DNA of 30,737 nt from W2P13-069 sp051876105. Lineage in GTDB: Bacteria > Actinomycetota > Coriobacteriia > Coriobacteriales > QAMH01. Location of the stretch: the NCBI GenBank assembly GCA_051876105.1, contig JBJEHN010000066.1, positions 1-30,737 on the forward strand. The letters run 5' to 3'. Below, piece by piece: positions 16,540 through 25,011 of the stretch. The stretch's first letter is position 1, and each line of letters starts with the position of its first letter. A program made the translations under genes and the position numbers. The notes under the pieces are model-generated. The model was not told the origin of the DNA, did no database searches, and worked only from the letters and a program-made list of their open reading frames with translations.

Positions 16540-17505
16540 CTAGCCCTCCTTGAACTCCAGGCGGGTGGTGCCGCACTCGATCACGTCCCCGTCGATGAGG
16601 ATGTGCTGGGTGACGGGCTCGCCGTTGAGGTAGGTGCCGTTGGTGGAGTCGCAATCGCGCACCATCCACAGCTCGCCGTTCCACAGCAGCTCCGCGTGGC
16701 GGCGGCTCATGCCCGGGTCCGAGATGGTGATGTCGTTGGCGCTGCCGCGGCCCAGGGTCACCAGCTTGTCCGCGAGCGGGTAGCGGCGGTCCGTCTCGTA
16801 GTCATAGAGGCACACGCGCGCGCCCGTGGGCGCGGTGGCGTGCGAGAAGAGCACCGTGGCCTCCGCGTCTGCGGGGCTGGCAGCGGGCTCGGGCTGCAGC
16901 TGCGGCTCGGACTCAAGCTCCGGCTCCGGAGCGGGCGGTTGGGAGGCGGGGGCGTCTTCGGGGATGTAGTGGGCGGACTGCATGTCCGCGGGCAGGAAGG
17001 GGTCGAACTCGGCGGGGCCGTCGGGCAGCTCCGCGGGGTCGTCCTCGGGGGCAGGGCTGGTGGCGTGGCGCAGCACGGGGTTGACGTCGATGCGGCTGTC
17101 CAAGCCGTAGTACTCCATCTCCTCCTGGCGCAGCTCCTCGATGATGGCGGGCGAGACGTTTTCCGCGATGATGTCGAACTTGCCCTTGCGCAGGCCCTCG
17201 TCGACGATGAAGCGCACCAGCGGCGGGCAGTCGAAGACCAGGTTGTCCTGCGAGGCGCGCGAGCTGAGGTAGGTCTCGATCTCGCCGGCGATGGAGGGGT
17301 AGTAGCCGCCCATGCGGCGGTCGTCCTCGGGGCTCACCAGCACGTTGTAGAGGGTGGGGGCGTACTCGTGGCCCACGCCGATCATCTTCTCGCGCTGCAT
17401 CTCCTTGGCGGCGCGCTTGGCCAGCTTGACGGGCTCGATGCCGCCGCGGCCGGCGCCCTCGATGACGTCTTCTGCCTTGTCCTCGAAGCGGGAGAACAGT
17501 CCCAT
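16540..17505 (-). CDS. fhaA: DUF3662/FHA-domain protein (FhaA)
   Basis: This 321-residue cytosolic protein has two parts: an N-terminal FhaA-type DUF3662 domain (about 1-110, beginning MGLFSRFEDKAEDVIEG) and a C-terminal FHA domain (about 230-321). The FHA domain shows VTLGRGSANDI, MSRRHAELL and DSTNGTYLNG. The linker is acidic and rich in Pro, Glu and Ala. In mycobacteria FhaA binds the phosphorylated MviN pseudokinase domain and restrains peptidoglycan synthesis. ATG at 17505 has AGGAG upstream and begins one base after the kinase stop (17507), so the pair is translationally coupled. A longer frame reading back into the kinase gene is a shadow. Confidence 0.92.
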   Translation of the reverse strand: MGLFSRFEDKAEDVIEGAGRGGIEPVKLAKRAAKEMQREKMIGVGHEYAPTLYNVLVSPEDDRRMGGYYPSIAGEIETYLSSRASQDNLVFDCPPLVRFIVDEGLRKGKFDIIAENVSPAIIEELRQEEMEYYGLDSRIDVNPVLRHATSPAPEDDPAELPDGPAEFDPFLPADMQSAHYIPEDAPASQPPAPEPELESEPQLQPEPAASPADAEATVLFSHATAPTGARVCLYDYETDRRYPLADKLVTLGRGSANDITISDPGMSRRHAELLWNGELWMVRDCDSTNGTYLNGEPVTQHILIDGDVIECGTTRLEFKEG

Positions 17506-17506
17506 C

Positions 17507-19222
17507 TCACTCCTCTTCCTTGTACCTGTACGGCGCACCTGCAAAGCCGAGCACCAGCGCGGCGAACCCGCACACCCCGATCGAGACGCACCAAGGGGCG
17601 GCGGGGGCTGCCCAAGCACCCGTGGCGAGGTTTGCCGCGAGGACCTGGGCGGCGAAGAGCAGGGCGCAGCCTGCAACGATGCCAAAGATTGATAATACTC
17701 GCGATTCCGTCGAGCACAGGGCGGACACCAAAACTGCAACCAATATCCAACTTGCCCAGGTGACCCAGGTGGCCGGGTCGGCGAGCATGCCCTGCAGCGT
17801 GAGCGGGGCCGGGGCGTTGACGCTGGCGAATGCCAGGCCGCAGTGCAGGAGACTCGTCTCGCCGGTGGTGCCGCTCAAGGCGAGCACGACGCCGCCCTGC
17901 ACGAGGGCCGTGGCGGCGGCGGGCAGGGGCCGCAGGGTGAAGCCGGCCAGCAGGGGCCCCAGCGGCGTGGCCCAGGCAAGCCCCAGGGGCGAGGCGGCCA
18001 GCGCGGCGTTGGAGGCGGCGGTGCGCTCGCGGCCGGCGAGGCCCCACCACAGCGCGGCCAAGGCGACGAGCGCGGCGCCCAGCCACGCGGGCAGGGCGGG
18101 GTTGACGATGATGCCCGCACCCAGGAAGGCGAGCGCCGCCAGCGCTCCCACGCCGGGCAGGACGGCGCCGGCCACCGCAGGGGCGAGGGCCAGCAGCATA
18201 GAGCCGCCGGTGGAGAGAATGCCCATGACCTCCAGGCCCAGGGCGGCCGTCCACCAGCAGAGGATGGCGCAGCAGACGCGCCCGGCTACCATGCGGAAGC
18301 GCGGCGAGAGCTGGCTCCAGAGGTCGTCGCGGCGCAGGCGGGGCTCGTCCTCGTCCTCGGCCTCGTCGTCTTCCATCAGCGCGCGGAGCTTCTCGCGGCC
18401 GGCGGCGGGGTCGCCCAGCAGGGGGACCAGCTCGTCGACCATCTCGAGCACGGTCTCGAAGCGCTCGCCGGGCTCCGGGTCCATGGCGCAGGCGAGCGCG
18501 TCGTCGAGCTCCGGCGGGGTGTCCTGGCGCGAGCGCGAGACCGGGTCTGGCACGGTGTTCTGCATGAGCCGCAGGCTGCCGGCGAGGTCGCGCGCGTTGT
18601 AGGGGTTGCGGCCGGTGAGCATCTCGTAGGCCACCACGGCCAGGGCAAAGCCGTCAGTGCGCTGGTCGAGGTCGTCGCCGTTCATCTGCTCCGGCGGCAT
18701 GTAGCCGATGGTGCCGCCGCTGGCGCTGCCAAAGCCGCCGCTGCAGCTGAGCTCGCTGATGCCGAAGTCCGTCACCTTCACGGTGCCGGAGCGGTCGATG
18801 AGGATGTTGTCGGGCTTGATGTCGAGGTGCAAGACGGCGTTCTCGTGGGCGAAGTCGAGGGCCTCCCCCACCGCCTCGAGCACGGTGGCGACGATGTCGA
18901 GATCCATCTCGCCGCGGTGGGTGGAGTCGATGAGCTTTGCGAGCGAGGGTCCCTCGATGGCCTCCATGATGAGGAAGGCCTCGGCGCCGCTGGTCTCGAA
19001 GTCGATGACGCTCACGATGTTGGGGTGCTTGAGCATGGCGCCGGTGCGAGCCTCTGCGAGGCCCGGGATGCTGCCGTCTGGGGAGCTCTCCGGGACGGCG
19101 ATGCGCTTGATGGCGACCCGCCGCTGGATGCGGGTGTCCCAGCAGATCTGAACGGTGCCGCTGCCGCCCGAGCCTGCGGTGCCCAGAGGGCGGTAGCGGT
19201 CCAAAATGAGCGGACCTGGCAC
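17507..19222 (-). CDS. Serine/threonine protein kinase with polytopic membrane C-terminus
   Basis: This 571-residue protein has a kinase domain at about residues 5-260. It shows glycine loop GTAGSGGSG, Lys39 in VAIKR, catalytic HLDIKPDN (His132, Asp134), DFG at 152-154 and a PPEQ end to the activation segment. The catalytic loop is HLD instead of HRD, so it lacks the arginine that normally answers activation-loop phosphorylation. An acidic linker leads to a C-terminal half with roughly eight to ten hydrophobic segments and no extracellular sensor domain. GTG at 19222 is preferred: GAGG lies just upstream and PGPLILDRYRPLG starts the fold. It heads the fhaA-to-pknB unit; a TATACT -10-like hexamer lies at 19285-19290 (minus strand). 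Confidence 0.87.
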   Translation of the reverse strand: MPGPLILDRYRPLGTAGSGGSGTVQICWDTRIQRRVAIKRIAVPESSPDGSIPGLAEARTGAMLKHPNIVSVIDFETSGAEAFLIMEAIEGPSLAKLIDSTHRGEMDLDIVATVLEAVGEALDFAHENAVLHLDIKPDNILIDRSGTVKVTDFGISELSCSGGFGSASGGTIGYMPPEQMNGDDLDQRTDGFALAVVAYEMLTGRNPYNARDLAGSLRLMQNTVPDPVSRSRQDTPPELDDALACAMDPEPGERFETVLEMVDELVPLLGDPAAGREKLRALMEDDEAEDEDEPRLRRDDLWSQLSPRFRMVAGRVCCAILCWWTAALGLEVMGILSTGGSMLLALAPAVAGAVLPGVGALAALAFLGAGIIVNPALPAWLGAALVALAALWWGLAGRERTAASNAALAASPLGLAWATPLGPLLAGFTLRPLPAAATALVQGGVVLALSGTTGETSLLHCGLAFASVNAPAPLTLQGMLADPATWVTWASWILVAVLVSALCSTESRVLSIFGIVAGCALLFAAQVLAANLATGAWAAPAAPWCVSIGVCGFAALVLGFAGAPYRYKEEE

Positions 19223-19284
19223 GATAGAGCCTCGTTTCGTGTGCGTGTGAGCTGCGTTGCGCCCCGCGTGCGTGTATCCGCAGG

Positions 19285-19290
19285 AGTATA
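19285..19290 (-). promoter_or_regulatory. Possible -10 element of the kinase/cell-wall cluster
   Basis: The minus strand reads TATACT, 62 bases upstream of the GTG at 19222 and just after the point where methyltransferase homology ends. No good -35 hexamer is seen at 17-18 bases. This is weak evidence for the operon's start. Confidence 0.35.
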
Positions 19291-19295
19291 CCACG

Positions 19296-19634
19296 CGCGC
19301 AGAAGCCCTCTTCGAACGGCAGACCCTGGCTGGCGTCTGCCTTGACGGGGATGACCTGCTCCCCGCTCAGGCCCAGGCTGGCGAAGAAGGCGCGGTTGTC
19401 CTCCGGCTCGCTCCAGAGGTCGACAGCGTAGGTGACCAGGCCGTACTCGCGTGCGAGCAGGGCGCTGGTGATGCCGGTGCCGGAGCCCAGGTCGCAGACG
19501 GTGCTGCCGGGCGCCAGCTGCGCGCCCTCGAGCAGCTCCTCGCAGAGCTTGAGCGGGTTGGGGCCCATGATCTTGGAGCGCTGGAGCTCGGTGGGGAAGG
19601 TAGCGGTCTTGGGGAAGCGGGTGGTGTTGTCCAT
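19296..19634 (-). pseudogene. Truncated SAM-dependent methyltransferase
   Basis: About 113 codons encode the N-terminal half of a class I methyltransferase. It begins MDNTTRFPKTATFPTEL, has the SAM-binding loop VCDLGSGTGITSALLA, an acidic end of strand 2 (YAVDLW), and stops resembling the family after QGLPFEEGF. The later strands and the catalytic half are missing. The frame stays open by GC bias through the kinase gene in another frame, with low-complexity Arg/His-rich translation, so a full 326-residue product is not believable. An AGGAA ribosome site precedes ATG 19634, so the fragment may still be translated. A 3' deletion fused what remains to the kinase promoter region. A repeat element lies upstream (19876-20014). 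Confidence 0.7.
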
Positions 19635-20190
19635 GATGTGTTCCTGTTCTGTGTGAGGCGAATGCGGAATGCGCTGACGACGCCCGCTTGCGAGGCCGCA
19701 ACAACCCGGGCCGATGACGGCCGGCAGAGCGCGGGTATTCGCTTGGGCGTCCTGTTACAGAACAAGAACCAAAAAAACATCCCCTTGAGGGTCGGGTGCA
19801 CGGGGCCTGTCCCCCTGCGTGCCCACGAGTCTACGCGCCTTCGCGCGCTACCGCAAGCACAGCGGCCACCCGCTTGCGCCCGCCCGGCCCGCGCTTGTGG
19901 TTGTTGTTTCGGGCCCCAAACCGGCCTTATGGTTGTTGTTTTCAGCGGAAAGACCAACCACAAGGCTAGTTTGACCGCGAAAACAACAACCACAAGCGCG
20001 GGCCGGGCGGGCGCGGGGGCGCGGGGGCGGCAGGGCGAAGGCGACGTGTTCGTGGGGCGGGAGCGCCTTTGGAGGGACGCTGGGGGCCATTGGCGCATTC
20101 GGCGGCGCACAGCGAGGCCGGGCGTTTCCTATACTCGGCGGGCACGGCAGCCGGGCGCAGTCAACCCGGCGGAAAGCACCCGAGGCCCCC
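19635..20190. other. 556-base intergenic region between methyltransferase remnant and MFS gene
   Basis: No convincing gene is seen. It holds a large palindromic repeat (19876-20014). A degenerate GGGGCCTGTCCCCC hairpin at about 19802-19815 resembles the REP core at 2772-2804. There is also an A-run (about 19771-19777). The GC-rich stretch after the large repeat carries the MFS leader; its promoter is not obvious. Confidence 0.6.
19876..20014 (-). repeat. Palindromic intergenic element, copy 1 (longest)
   Basis: Perfect 34-base outer arms (19876-19909 and 19981-20014) each contain the unit CTTGTGGTTGTTGTTT or its complement. Inside lie a third, variant unit (CTTATGGTTGTTGTTTTC, 19926-19943) and a GAAAGACCAACCACAAGG module at 19948-19965. 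Read on the minus strand, the order of modules and the CGGTTTGGGGCC spacer match copy 3 closely. It sits between divergent genes, so it is not a simple terminator. Confidence 0.85.
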
Positions 20191-21597
20191 ATGAGCCCAA
20201 GCAACCCCTCTGCGCCGCAACGCGGCTCGATGCGCTACACCTGCACGCTCTTCGCTGTCATCGTGACCGGCACCGCCTTGGGCGGCATGACCCAGACGGC
20301 CCTCAACACCATGGCCACCGCCGTCCTCGCCGACCTGCACACCGACATCGGCTGGGGCCAGTGGCTCGCCACCATCTACATCTTCTGCATGGGCGCCGCC
20401 GTCCCACTCGCGTCGTTCGTCCAACGCAGGTTCTCGGTCCGCGCGCTCATGCTCATCTCCTTCGGGCTCTTCCTGGTGGGCTCGCTGTGCGACTTCGCGG
20501 CAATCAACTTCGCCATGCTCATCGTCGGCCGCGTGCTCGAGGCCCTGGCGTCGGGCATACTCATGCCGCTGCTGCAGACCATCGCGATGACGCGCTTCCC
20601 GGAGAACAGGCACGGCACGGCGATGGGCGTCGCGGGTATCGCGCTGGGCTTTGCGCCGAACATCGGGCCCACGCTGGGCGGCGCCATCGCCAGCATGGTC
20701 GGCTGGCGCTACCTCTTCCTGCTGCTGGCAGGCTGCTCGGCGCTCTTCGTCATCGCCACGCTGGCCATCGTCTCCGAGCGCGACGCCAAGGACCCCGCAG
20801 CCACGCTCGACGCTGCGTCTCTGGCGCTCTCGACCTTCGGGTTCGGAGGGTTGCTGCTGGGCTTTACCGCCGCGGCGAACGTGAGCCCCGCGCACCCGCT
20901 CGTGTGGGCAAGCACCGCTGTGGGCATCGTGTGCGTTGTGCTCTTCATCATGCGCCAGCGCCGGATCGCAAACCCGCTGATCAACCTGCGGATATTCGCG
21001 CACGCCCCCTACCGCGTGAGCATGGCGACGCAGTGCCTCCTCTACGGCTGCTTCATGGGGATGACGCTGCTCATTCCCCTGACAGTCGTCGAAGCCGGCG
21101 GCCACAGCACCCTCGAGGCCGGCCTGGTGCTGCTGCCCGGAGCCGTTGCCGCGCTGATCTTCGAGCCGGGTGCGGGCGCGGCGTCCGACCGCTTTGGGCC
21201 GCGGCGGGTCTCGATCTTCGGCGGGGTGTTCCTCGCACTCGGCGCGATCTCGATCGCGTTCGTGCCGGCAGACGCGCCGCTGTGGGTGCCTGCCTGCTGC
21301 CAGGCGGCGCGCTGCATCGGGCTCACGACGCTGATCCCCACGACGACCGCCGCCGGCTTGGGGCCGCTGGGGCGCGAGGGCATCACGACCGACGGCTCCG
21401 CGGGCCTCATCATGAGCCGCCAGATCGCGGCGGCGCTGGCAACCGCCGTGATGGTGTTCCTGCTCAAGCTCTTCAACACGGCGGCAACCCCTGCGCTCGG
21501 CTACCACGTCGCGCTGGGCTTCTCCGGCCTGCTGGGCGCACTGTGCCTGCTGATGGCCGCGCTCTTCATCCGCGACTCCAACCCGCAGGAGCGCTGA
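20191..21597 (+). CDS. MFS transporter, DHA2 (EmrB/QacA-like) family
   Basis: This 468-residue membrane protein has about fourteen hydrophobic segments, the DHA2 layout of drug:proton antiporters. An early TALNTMATAVLADL segment aligns with the TIVNVALP-type stretch of this family. IVGRVLEALASGILMPL and the GPTLGGAIASMVGWRYLF motif C region are typical, as is the later SDRFGPRRV loop. The ATG has GAGG six bases upstream. It is flanked on both sides by copies of the same palindromic element. Multidrug export is likely by family; the substrate is unknown. Confidence 0.88.
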   Translation: MSPSNPSAPQRGSMRYTCTLFAVIVTGTALGGMTQTALNTMATAVLADLHTDIGWGQWLATIYIFCMGAAVPLASFVQRRFSVRALMLISFGLFLVGSLCDFAAINFAMLIVGRVLEALASGILMPLLQTIAMTRFPENRHGTAMGVAGIALGFAPNIGPTLGGAIASMVGWRYLFLLLAGCSALFVIATLAIVSERDAKDPAATLDAASLALSTFGFGGLLLGFTAAANVSPAHPLVWASTAVGIVCVVLFIMRQRRIANPLINLRIFAHAPYRVSMATQCLLYGCFMGMTLLIPLTVVEAGGHSTLEAGLVLLPGAVAALIFEPGAGAASDRFGPRRVSIFGGVFLALGAISIAFVPADAPLWVPACCQAARCIGLTTLIPTTTAAGLGPLGREGITTDGSAGLIMSRQIAAALATAVMVFLLKLFNTAATPALGYHVALGFSGLLGALCLLMAALFIRDSNPQER

Positions 21598-21624
21598 GCC
21601 CCGCTGCCGGCGACAGCTCCCCCG

Positions 21625-21694
21625 CTTGTGGTTGTTGTTTTCGAGCGAAAGACCAACCGCAAGGGCCAAACCCGGCGGAAAACAACAACCACAA
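21625..21694 (-). repeat. Palindromic intergenic element, copy 2 (short form)
   Basis: CTTGTGGTTGTTGTTTTC at 21625-21642 is mirrored by GAAAACAACAACCACAA at 21678-21694, with the middle module GAAAGACCAACCGCAAG at 21647-21663. It lacks the outer GC arms and the extra unit of copies 1 and 3. It lies between the convergent MFS and DinG genes and here could act as a bidirectional terminator. Confidence 0.85.
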
Positions 21695-21734
21695 AGGCAG
21701 GCGTGGGGCGGCGACGCTATCTGGTCGCCAGCGC

Positions 21735-24626
21735 CTAGGCCTCCTCCTCCATGATGCGGGCAATCTCCTCCGCGGGGACGACGCGGATGTTGCCGGTGGG
21801 CAGGGCGTTCAGGAAGGTCTTGCCGTAGTACTTGGTCTGGAGGCGGCCGTCTGCCAGCACGAGGAAGCCGCGGTCCGTGGAGTTGCGGATGAGGCGCCCG
21901 GCCGCCTGCTTGAGGTCCATCACGGCCTCCGGCAGGCTGTAGCGGCCCCAGGCGCTGCGGCCCTCGCGCTGCTCGCGCTCGCAGGAGAGCGGGTCGTTCG
22001 GGCGGCCGAAGGGCAGCTTGGGGATGACCACGCAGCGCAGCGTCTCGCCCGGCGCGTCGAAGCCCTCCCAGAAGCTGCGCAGCGCGAAGAGCGAGAGCTC
22101 GCGGTCTGACAGGAAGCGGTCGCGCAGGCTCTTGGTGGAGGTGCCGCGCGTCTGGGCGATGAGCTCGATGCCCATCTGCGCCAGCTGGGGCTTGAGCTCG
22201 CGGTAGAGCTCCTCCATCTCGCGGCGGTTGGTGAAGAGCGTGAGCACGCTGCCACCCATGGCGCGGTGCACCTCCAGCAGCAGCCGGGCCAGCTGCGGGC
22301 GGTACGCCGGCGACGCAGGCTCCGGGAAGCCCTGCGGCAACAGCACCCGCATGTTCGCCTCGAAGTCGTAGCTGCTGGCCAGCTGCAAGGCGGGGCGGCG
22401 CTCCGGGCTGAGCTGGTCGAGGCCCGTGCCGTGCTGGAAGTACGAGAACGGCTCGCGCGTGCCGGTTGCGAGCGTGGCGCTGGTGTAGATGACGCTGCTC
22501 ACGTTGGGGTAGAAGTCCGCCGCCAGCACCGCGCCCACGTCCAGGCGCTCGGCGCGCAGCTCCTCGGCCAGCTTCTCTGTGCTGCGGTCGAGCGAGGCGC
22601 TGTAGACGAACTCCGCGTCCGTGCCCTCGAGCACCAGGTTGAGCGCGGCGAGCATCTCGTCCAGGCGGCACAGGCCGGCGTTGAGGTCGGCCGCCAGGAT
22701 GGCAAGCTCCTCGAAGTCCTGCACGCTGGCCAGCAGCTCTGTGAGCGTGCGCACCAGCTCGTCGAGCTTGCGGCACAGGCTGCGGCCGGGGCTCTCCAGC
22801 GCCATCCAGGGGGCGCTCTCGCGCACGCGGCGGTCGATCCACATGGTGATGCGGCTGTAGCCGCTGCCGCGGTCCTGGCTCAGCTCGCCCAGGTCCTTGA
22901 CGAACGAGAAGAAGCTCGCCGCCACGGAGCGCACGCGGTCGAGCTGCTGCTGTGCCAGGGTGCAGCGCCCCTGCAGCACCACGCCGCCCTCGAGCTCGAG
23001 CGACTTTCGGCGGATCTGCGCCAGCGTGCCGAACTGCCCGCCCAGGCGGTTGAGGTACGACTCGATCCCCGGCGCGGAGACCTGGAAGCTCAGCTGCTTG
23101 CGGGCCTCTTGTTCCGCCGCATGGGCCTCGTCCACCACCCAGTGCTTGACCTCCGGCAGGATCGCGTTGTCTGCCTGCACGTCGCGGAAGAGCAGGGCGT
23201 GGTTGGTGACCACCACCTGCGACTTGGCGGCAAAGCAGCGCGCCCCGTGCAGGTAGCAGCGCGTGGGGAAGAACGGGCAGCGGCTCTTGAGGCAGTCCTC
23301 GCTGTTGGCGACCACCGCGTAGCGCGGCAGGCCGTACCAAGGCAGGTTGAGCGCGTCGAGGTCGCCCCAGGGCGTCTGCGCAGTGTAAGTGTGCAGGGTG
23401 GCCAGTATCTCGATGAGCTCCGGGCGGCGCTCCTGCTCCTTGTCGCGCACCATGGCCTCAAGCTTGCGCAGGCAGGGGTAGTGGTCGTAGCCCTTCAGCG
23501 CGATGTAGCGCAGGCCGCCCAGCGCCTGCGCCAGGCGCGGGAGCTCCGTGTAGACCAGCTGGTCCATGAGGGCGTTGGTCTTGGTGGCCACGCCCACGGT
23601 CATGCCGGGGTTGGCCTTTGCGGCAAGCGCCAGCGGCACCAGGTAGGCCATCGACTTGCCCACGCCGGTGCCGGCCTCCAGGCAGCGGTGGGTGCCTGTG
23701 CGCAGGGCCTCCCCCACCTCGAGCGCCATGGCGAGCTGCTCTGGGCGGGGCTCGTAGCCGGGGTACATGGCGCCGGCGATGCCGTCTGCGCTGAACGCGC
23801 GGCGCAGCTCTGCCTCTGTGGGAAAGACCGCAGGGGGCGCCTCGTCCTCCGCGTCTGTGATGTTGGAGAGGTTGTCCTCAATGAAGCGGCGGCTGCGGCT
23901 GCGGCGCAGCGACCACTCCTCTGCCCCCTGGGTCATCTGCGCGGCTTGGGCGAACAGGTGGCGCAGGCTCCAGGTGCTGCCCGGCGAGATGCCCGCGATG
24001 AGCTGGGCCATCCCCGCGGGCAGGCTGTAGACGCCGGCCAGCAGGATGCGCCAGAGGGCGGCGGTTGCCTCCACGTCGTCTGCAGCGCGGTGTGTGCTGG
24101 CAGGCAGCCCGAAGGCATGCGAGAGGTCTGCAAGGCGGTGGCCGCGCATGCGGGGCAGCACGATGCGCGCCAGGGCCAGGCTGTCCATCCAGCGGCCGGT
24201 GATGGCGCCGGGCTGGGCCTGCCGCATGATGACCCCGCGGTCGAACGAGGCGTTGTGCGCCACGAGGTCGCGCCCGTCTGCCCAGGTGGCGAAGAGCTCC
24301 ACCGCCAGGCTCGGGTCCGGCGCGCCGGCGACGTCTGCCTGCGCGATGCCGGTGAGCTCCGTGATCTCTGCCGGGATGGGGCGCCCCGGGTCCACGAAGG
24401 TCTGGAAGCGGTCCACGACCTCCGGCCCGCGCAGGATGCAGGCCGCTATCTCGATGATCTGGTCATGCGCAGGGTCGAGGCCGGTCGTCTCCGTGTCGAC
24501 GACCACGACCTCGTCTTCCAGCAGCTCGAAGCTCTCCTGCGCGCGCTGGGCCAGGCCGCGGTACCACGCGATGGTGGGGCCGTCCGTGCCGGGAATGAGG
24601 TAGCTGGTGTCAAAGCGGAAATCCAT
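21735..24626 (-). CDS. DinG-family Fe-S helicase with N-terminal DEDDh exonuclease
   Basis: This 963-residue protein has an N-terminal DnaQ-like 3'-5' exonuclease, with VDTETTGLD (Asp44, Glu46), AHNASFDRG (Asp129) and HRAADDVEA (His179, Asp183/184). An XPD/DinG superfamily 2 helicase follows, with Walker A EAGTGVGKS (Lys324), VVDEAH (499-502), GFDAPG and the QAAGRLIRNSTDRG motif VI. Cys385, Cys445, Cys450 and Cys457 match the spacing of the E. coli DinG 4Fe-4S cluster. The exonuclease-helicase fusion is known in Firmicutes and actinobacterial DinG proteins. It probably unwinds R-loops or stalled replication structures. ATG 24626 is chosen where homology begins; the frame upstream only translates the intergenic repeat. 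The ribosome site is weak. Confidence 0.92.
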   Translation of the reverse strand: MDFRFDTSYLIPGTDGPTIAWYRGLAQRAQESFELLEDEVVVVDTETTGLDPAHDQIIEIAACILRGPEVVDRFQTFVDPGRPIPAEITELTGIAQADVAGAPDPSLAVELFATWADGRDLVAHNASFDRGVIMRQAQPGAITGRWMDSLALARIVLPRMRGHRLADLSHAFGLPASTHRAADDVEATAALWRILLAGVYSLPAGMAQLIAGISPGSTWSLRHLFAQAAQMTQGAEEWSLRRSRSRRFIEDNLSNITDAEDEAPPAVFPTEAELRRAFSADGIAGAMYPGYEPRPEQLAMALEVGEALRTGTHRCLEAGTGVGKSMAYLVPLALAAKANPGMTVGVATKTNALMDQLVYTELPRLAQALGGLRYIALKGYDHYPCLRKLEAMVRDKEQERRPELIEILATLHTYTAQTPWGDLDALNLPWYGLPRYAVVANSEDCLKSRCPFFPTRCYLHGARCFAAKSQVVVTNHALLFRDVQADNAILPEVKHWVVDEAHAAEQEARKQLSFQVSAPGIESYLNRLGGQFGTLAQIRRKSLELEGGVVLQGRCTLAQQQLDRVRSVAASFFSFVKDLGELSQDRGSGYSRITMWIDRRVRESAPWMALESPGRSLCRKLDELVRTLTELLASVQDFEELAILAADLNAGLCRLDEMLAALNLVLEGTDAEFVYSASLDRSTEKLAEELRAERLDVGAVLAADFYPNVSSVIYTSATLATGTREPFSYFQHGTGLDQLSPERRPALQLASSYDFEANMRVLLPQGFPEPASPAYRPQLARLLLEVHRAMGGSVLTLFTNRREMEELYRELKPQLAQMGIELIAQTRGTSTKSLRDRFLSDRELSLFALRSFWEGFDAPGETLRCVVIPKLPFGRPNDPLSCEREQREGRSAWGRYSLPEAVMDLKQAAGRLIRNSTDRGFLVLADGRLQTKYYGKTFLNALPTGNIRVVPAEEIARIMEEEA

Positions 24627-25011
24627 GGCTGCCAGCCTATCACGAGCCTGCGACACCGCAGCGCACGCACCCGCCTTCGCCTCCCGCTCCGCCCGGGCTG
24701 CGCCTCCGCTCGCCCTCCCCGCTGGGCCGCGCCCCCGCTCGCTTGTGGTTGCTGCTTCGCCTTCGCTTTGGGCCTTGGTCTTTCCGCTGAAAACAACAAC
24801 CACAAGGGCGGTTTGGGGCCGAAAACAACAACCACAAGGGCGCAGCGCGGAGGCGGACGGGGTGCACGGGCGCTCCTGCGGGGACGAGCGGGGAGCTGAT
24901 GTGGGGGTTGTGTGTGGACGTTTGCAGTGCTCGCAGGGCATGCGCTACCCTCTTGCCCTGCGAGTTCGCGCCCCTGGCGCCCATCCTGTCCCCGAACGCA
25001 AGGATCTGTAT
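24627..25011. other. 385-base divergent intergenic region between the DinG-like and lysozyme-like genes
   Basis: It contains copy 3 of the palindromic element (24742-24838). It also holds a possible promoter for the rightward gene, TTGCAG at 24922-24927 and TACCCT at 24946-24951 with an 18-base spacer. Open frames here are translations of the repeat and have no ribosome site. Confidence 0.6.
24742..24838 (+). repeat. Palindromic intergenic element, copy 3
   Basis: CTTGTGGTTGCTGCTTC (24742-24758, two base changes from the unit) is followed by CCTTGGTCTTTCCGCT. Then come two tandem copies of GAAAACAACAACCACAAG (24789-24806 and 24821-24838) separated by GGCGGTTTGGGGCC. The order equals copy 1 read on the opposite strand. 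It sits between divergent genes. Confidence 0.85.

Noticed and set aside
18654..19634. A 326-codon methyltransferase reading frame
   Set aside because: Only the first 113 or so codons look like a methyltransferase; the rest is the kinase gene read in another frame. It was annotated as a truncated pseudogene.
19876..24838. CRISPR-like repeats
   Set aside because: The repeats are in separate intergenic gaps kilobases apart, in opposite orientations, with no regular spacers and no cas genes.
24627..24941. N-terminal extension of the DinG-like protein
   Set aside because: The extension only translates the palindromic repeat and flanking GC-rich DNA; exonuclease homology starts at ATG 24626.
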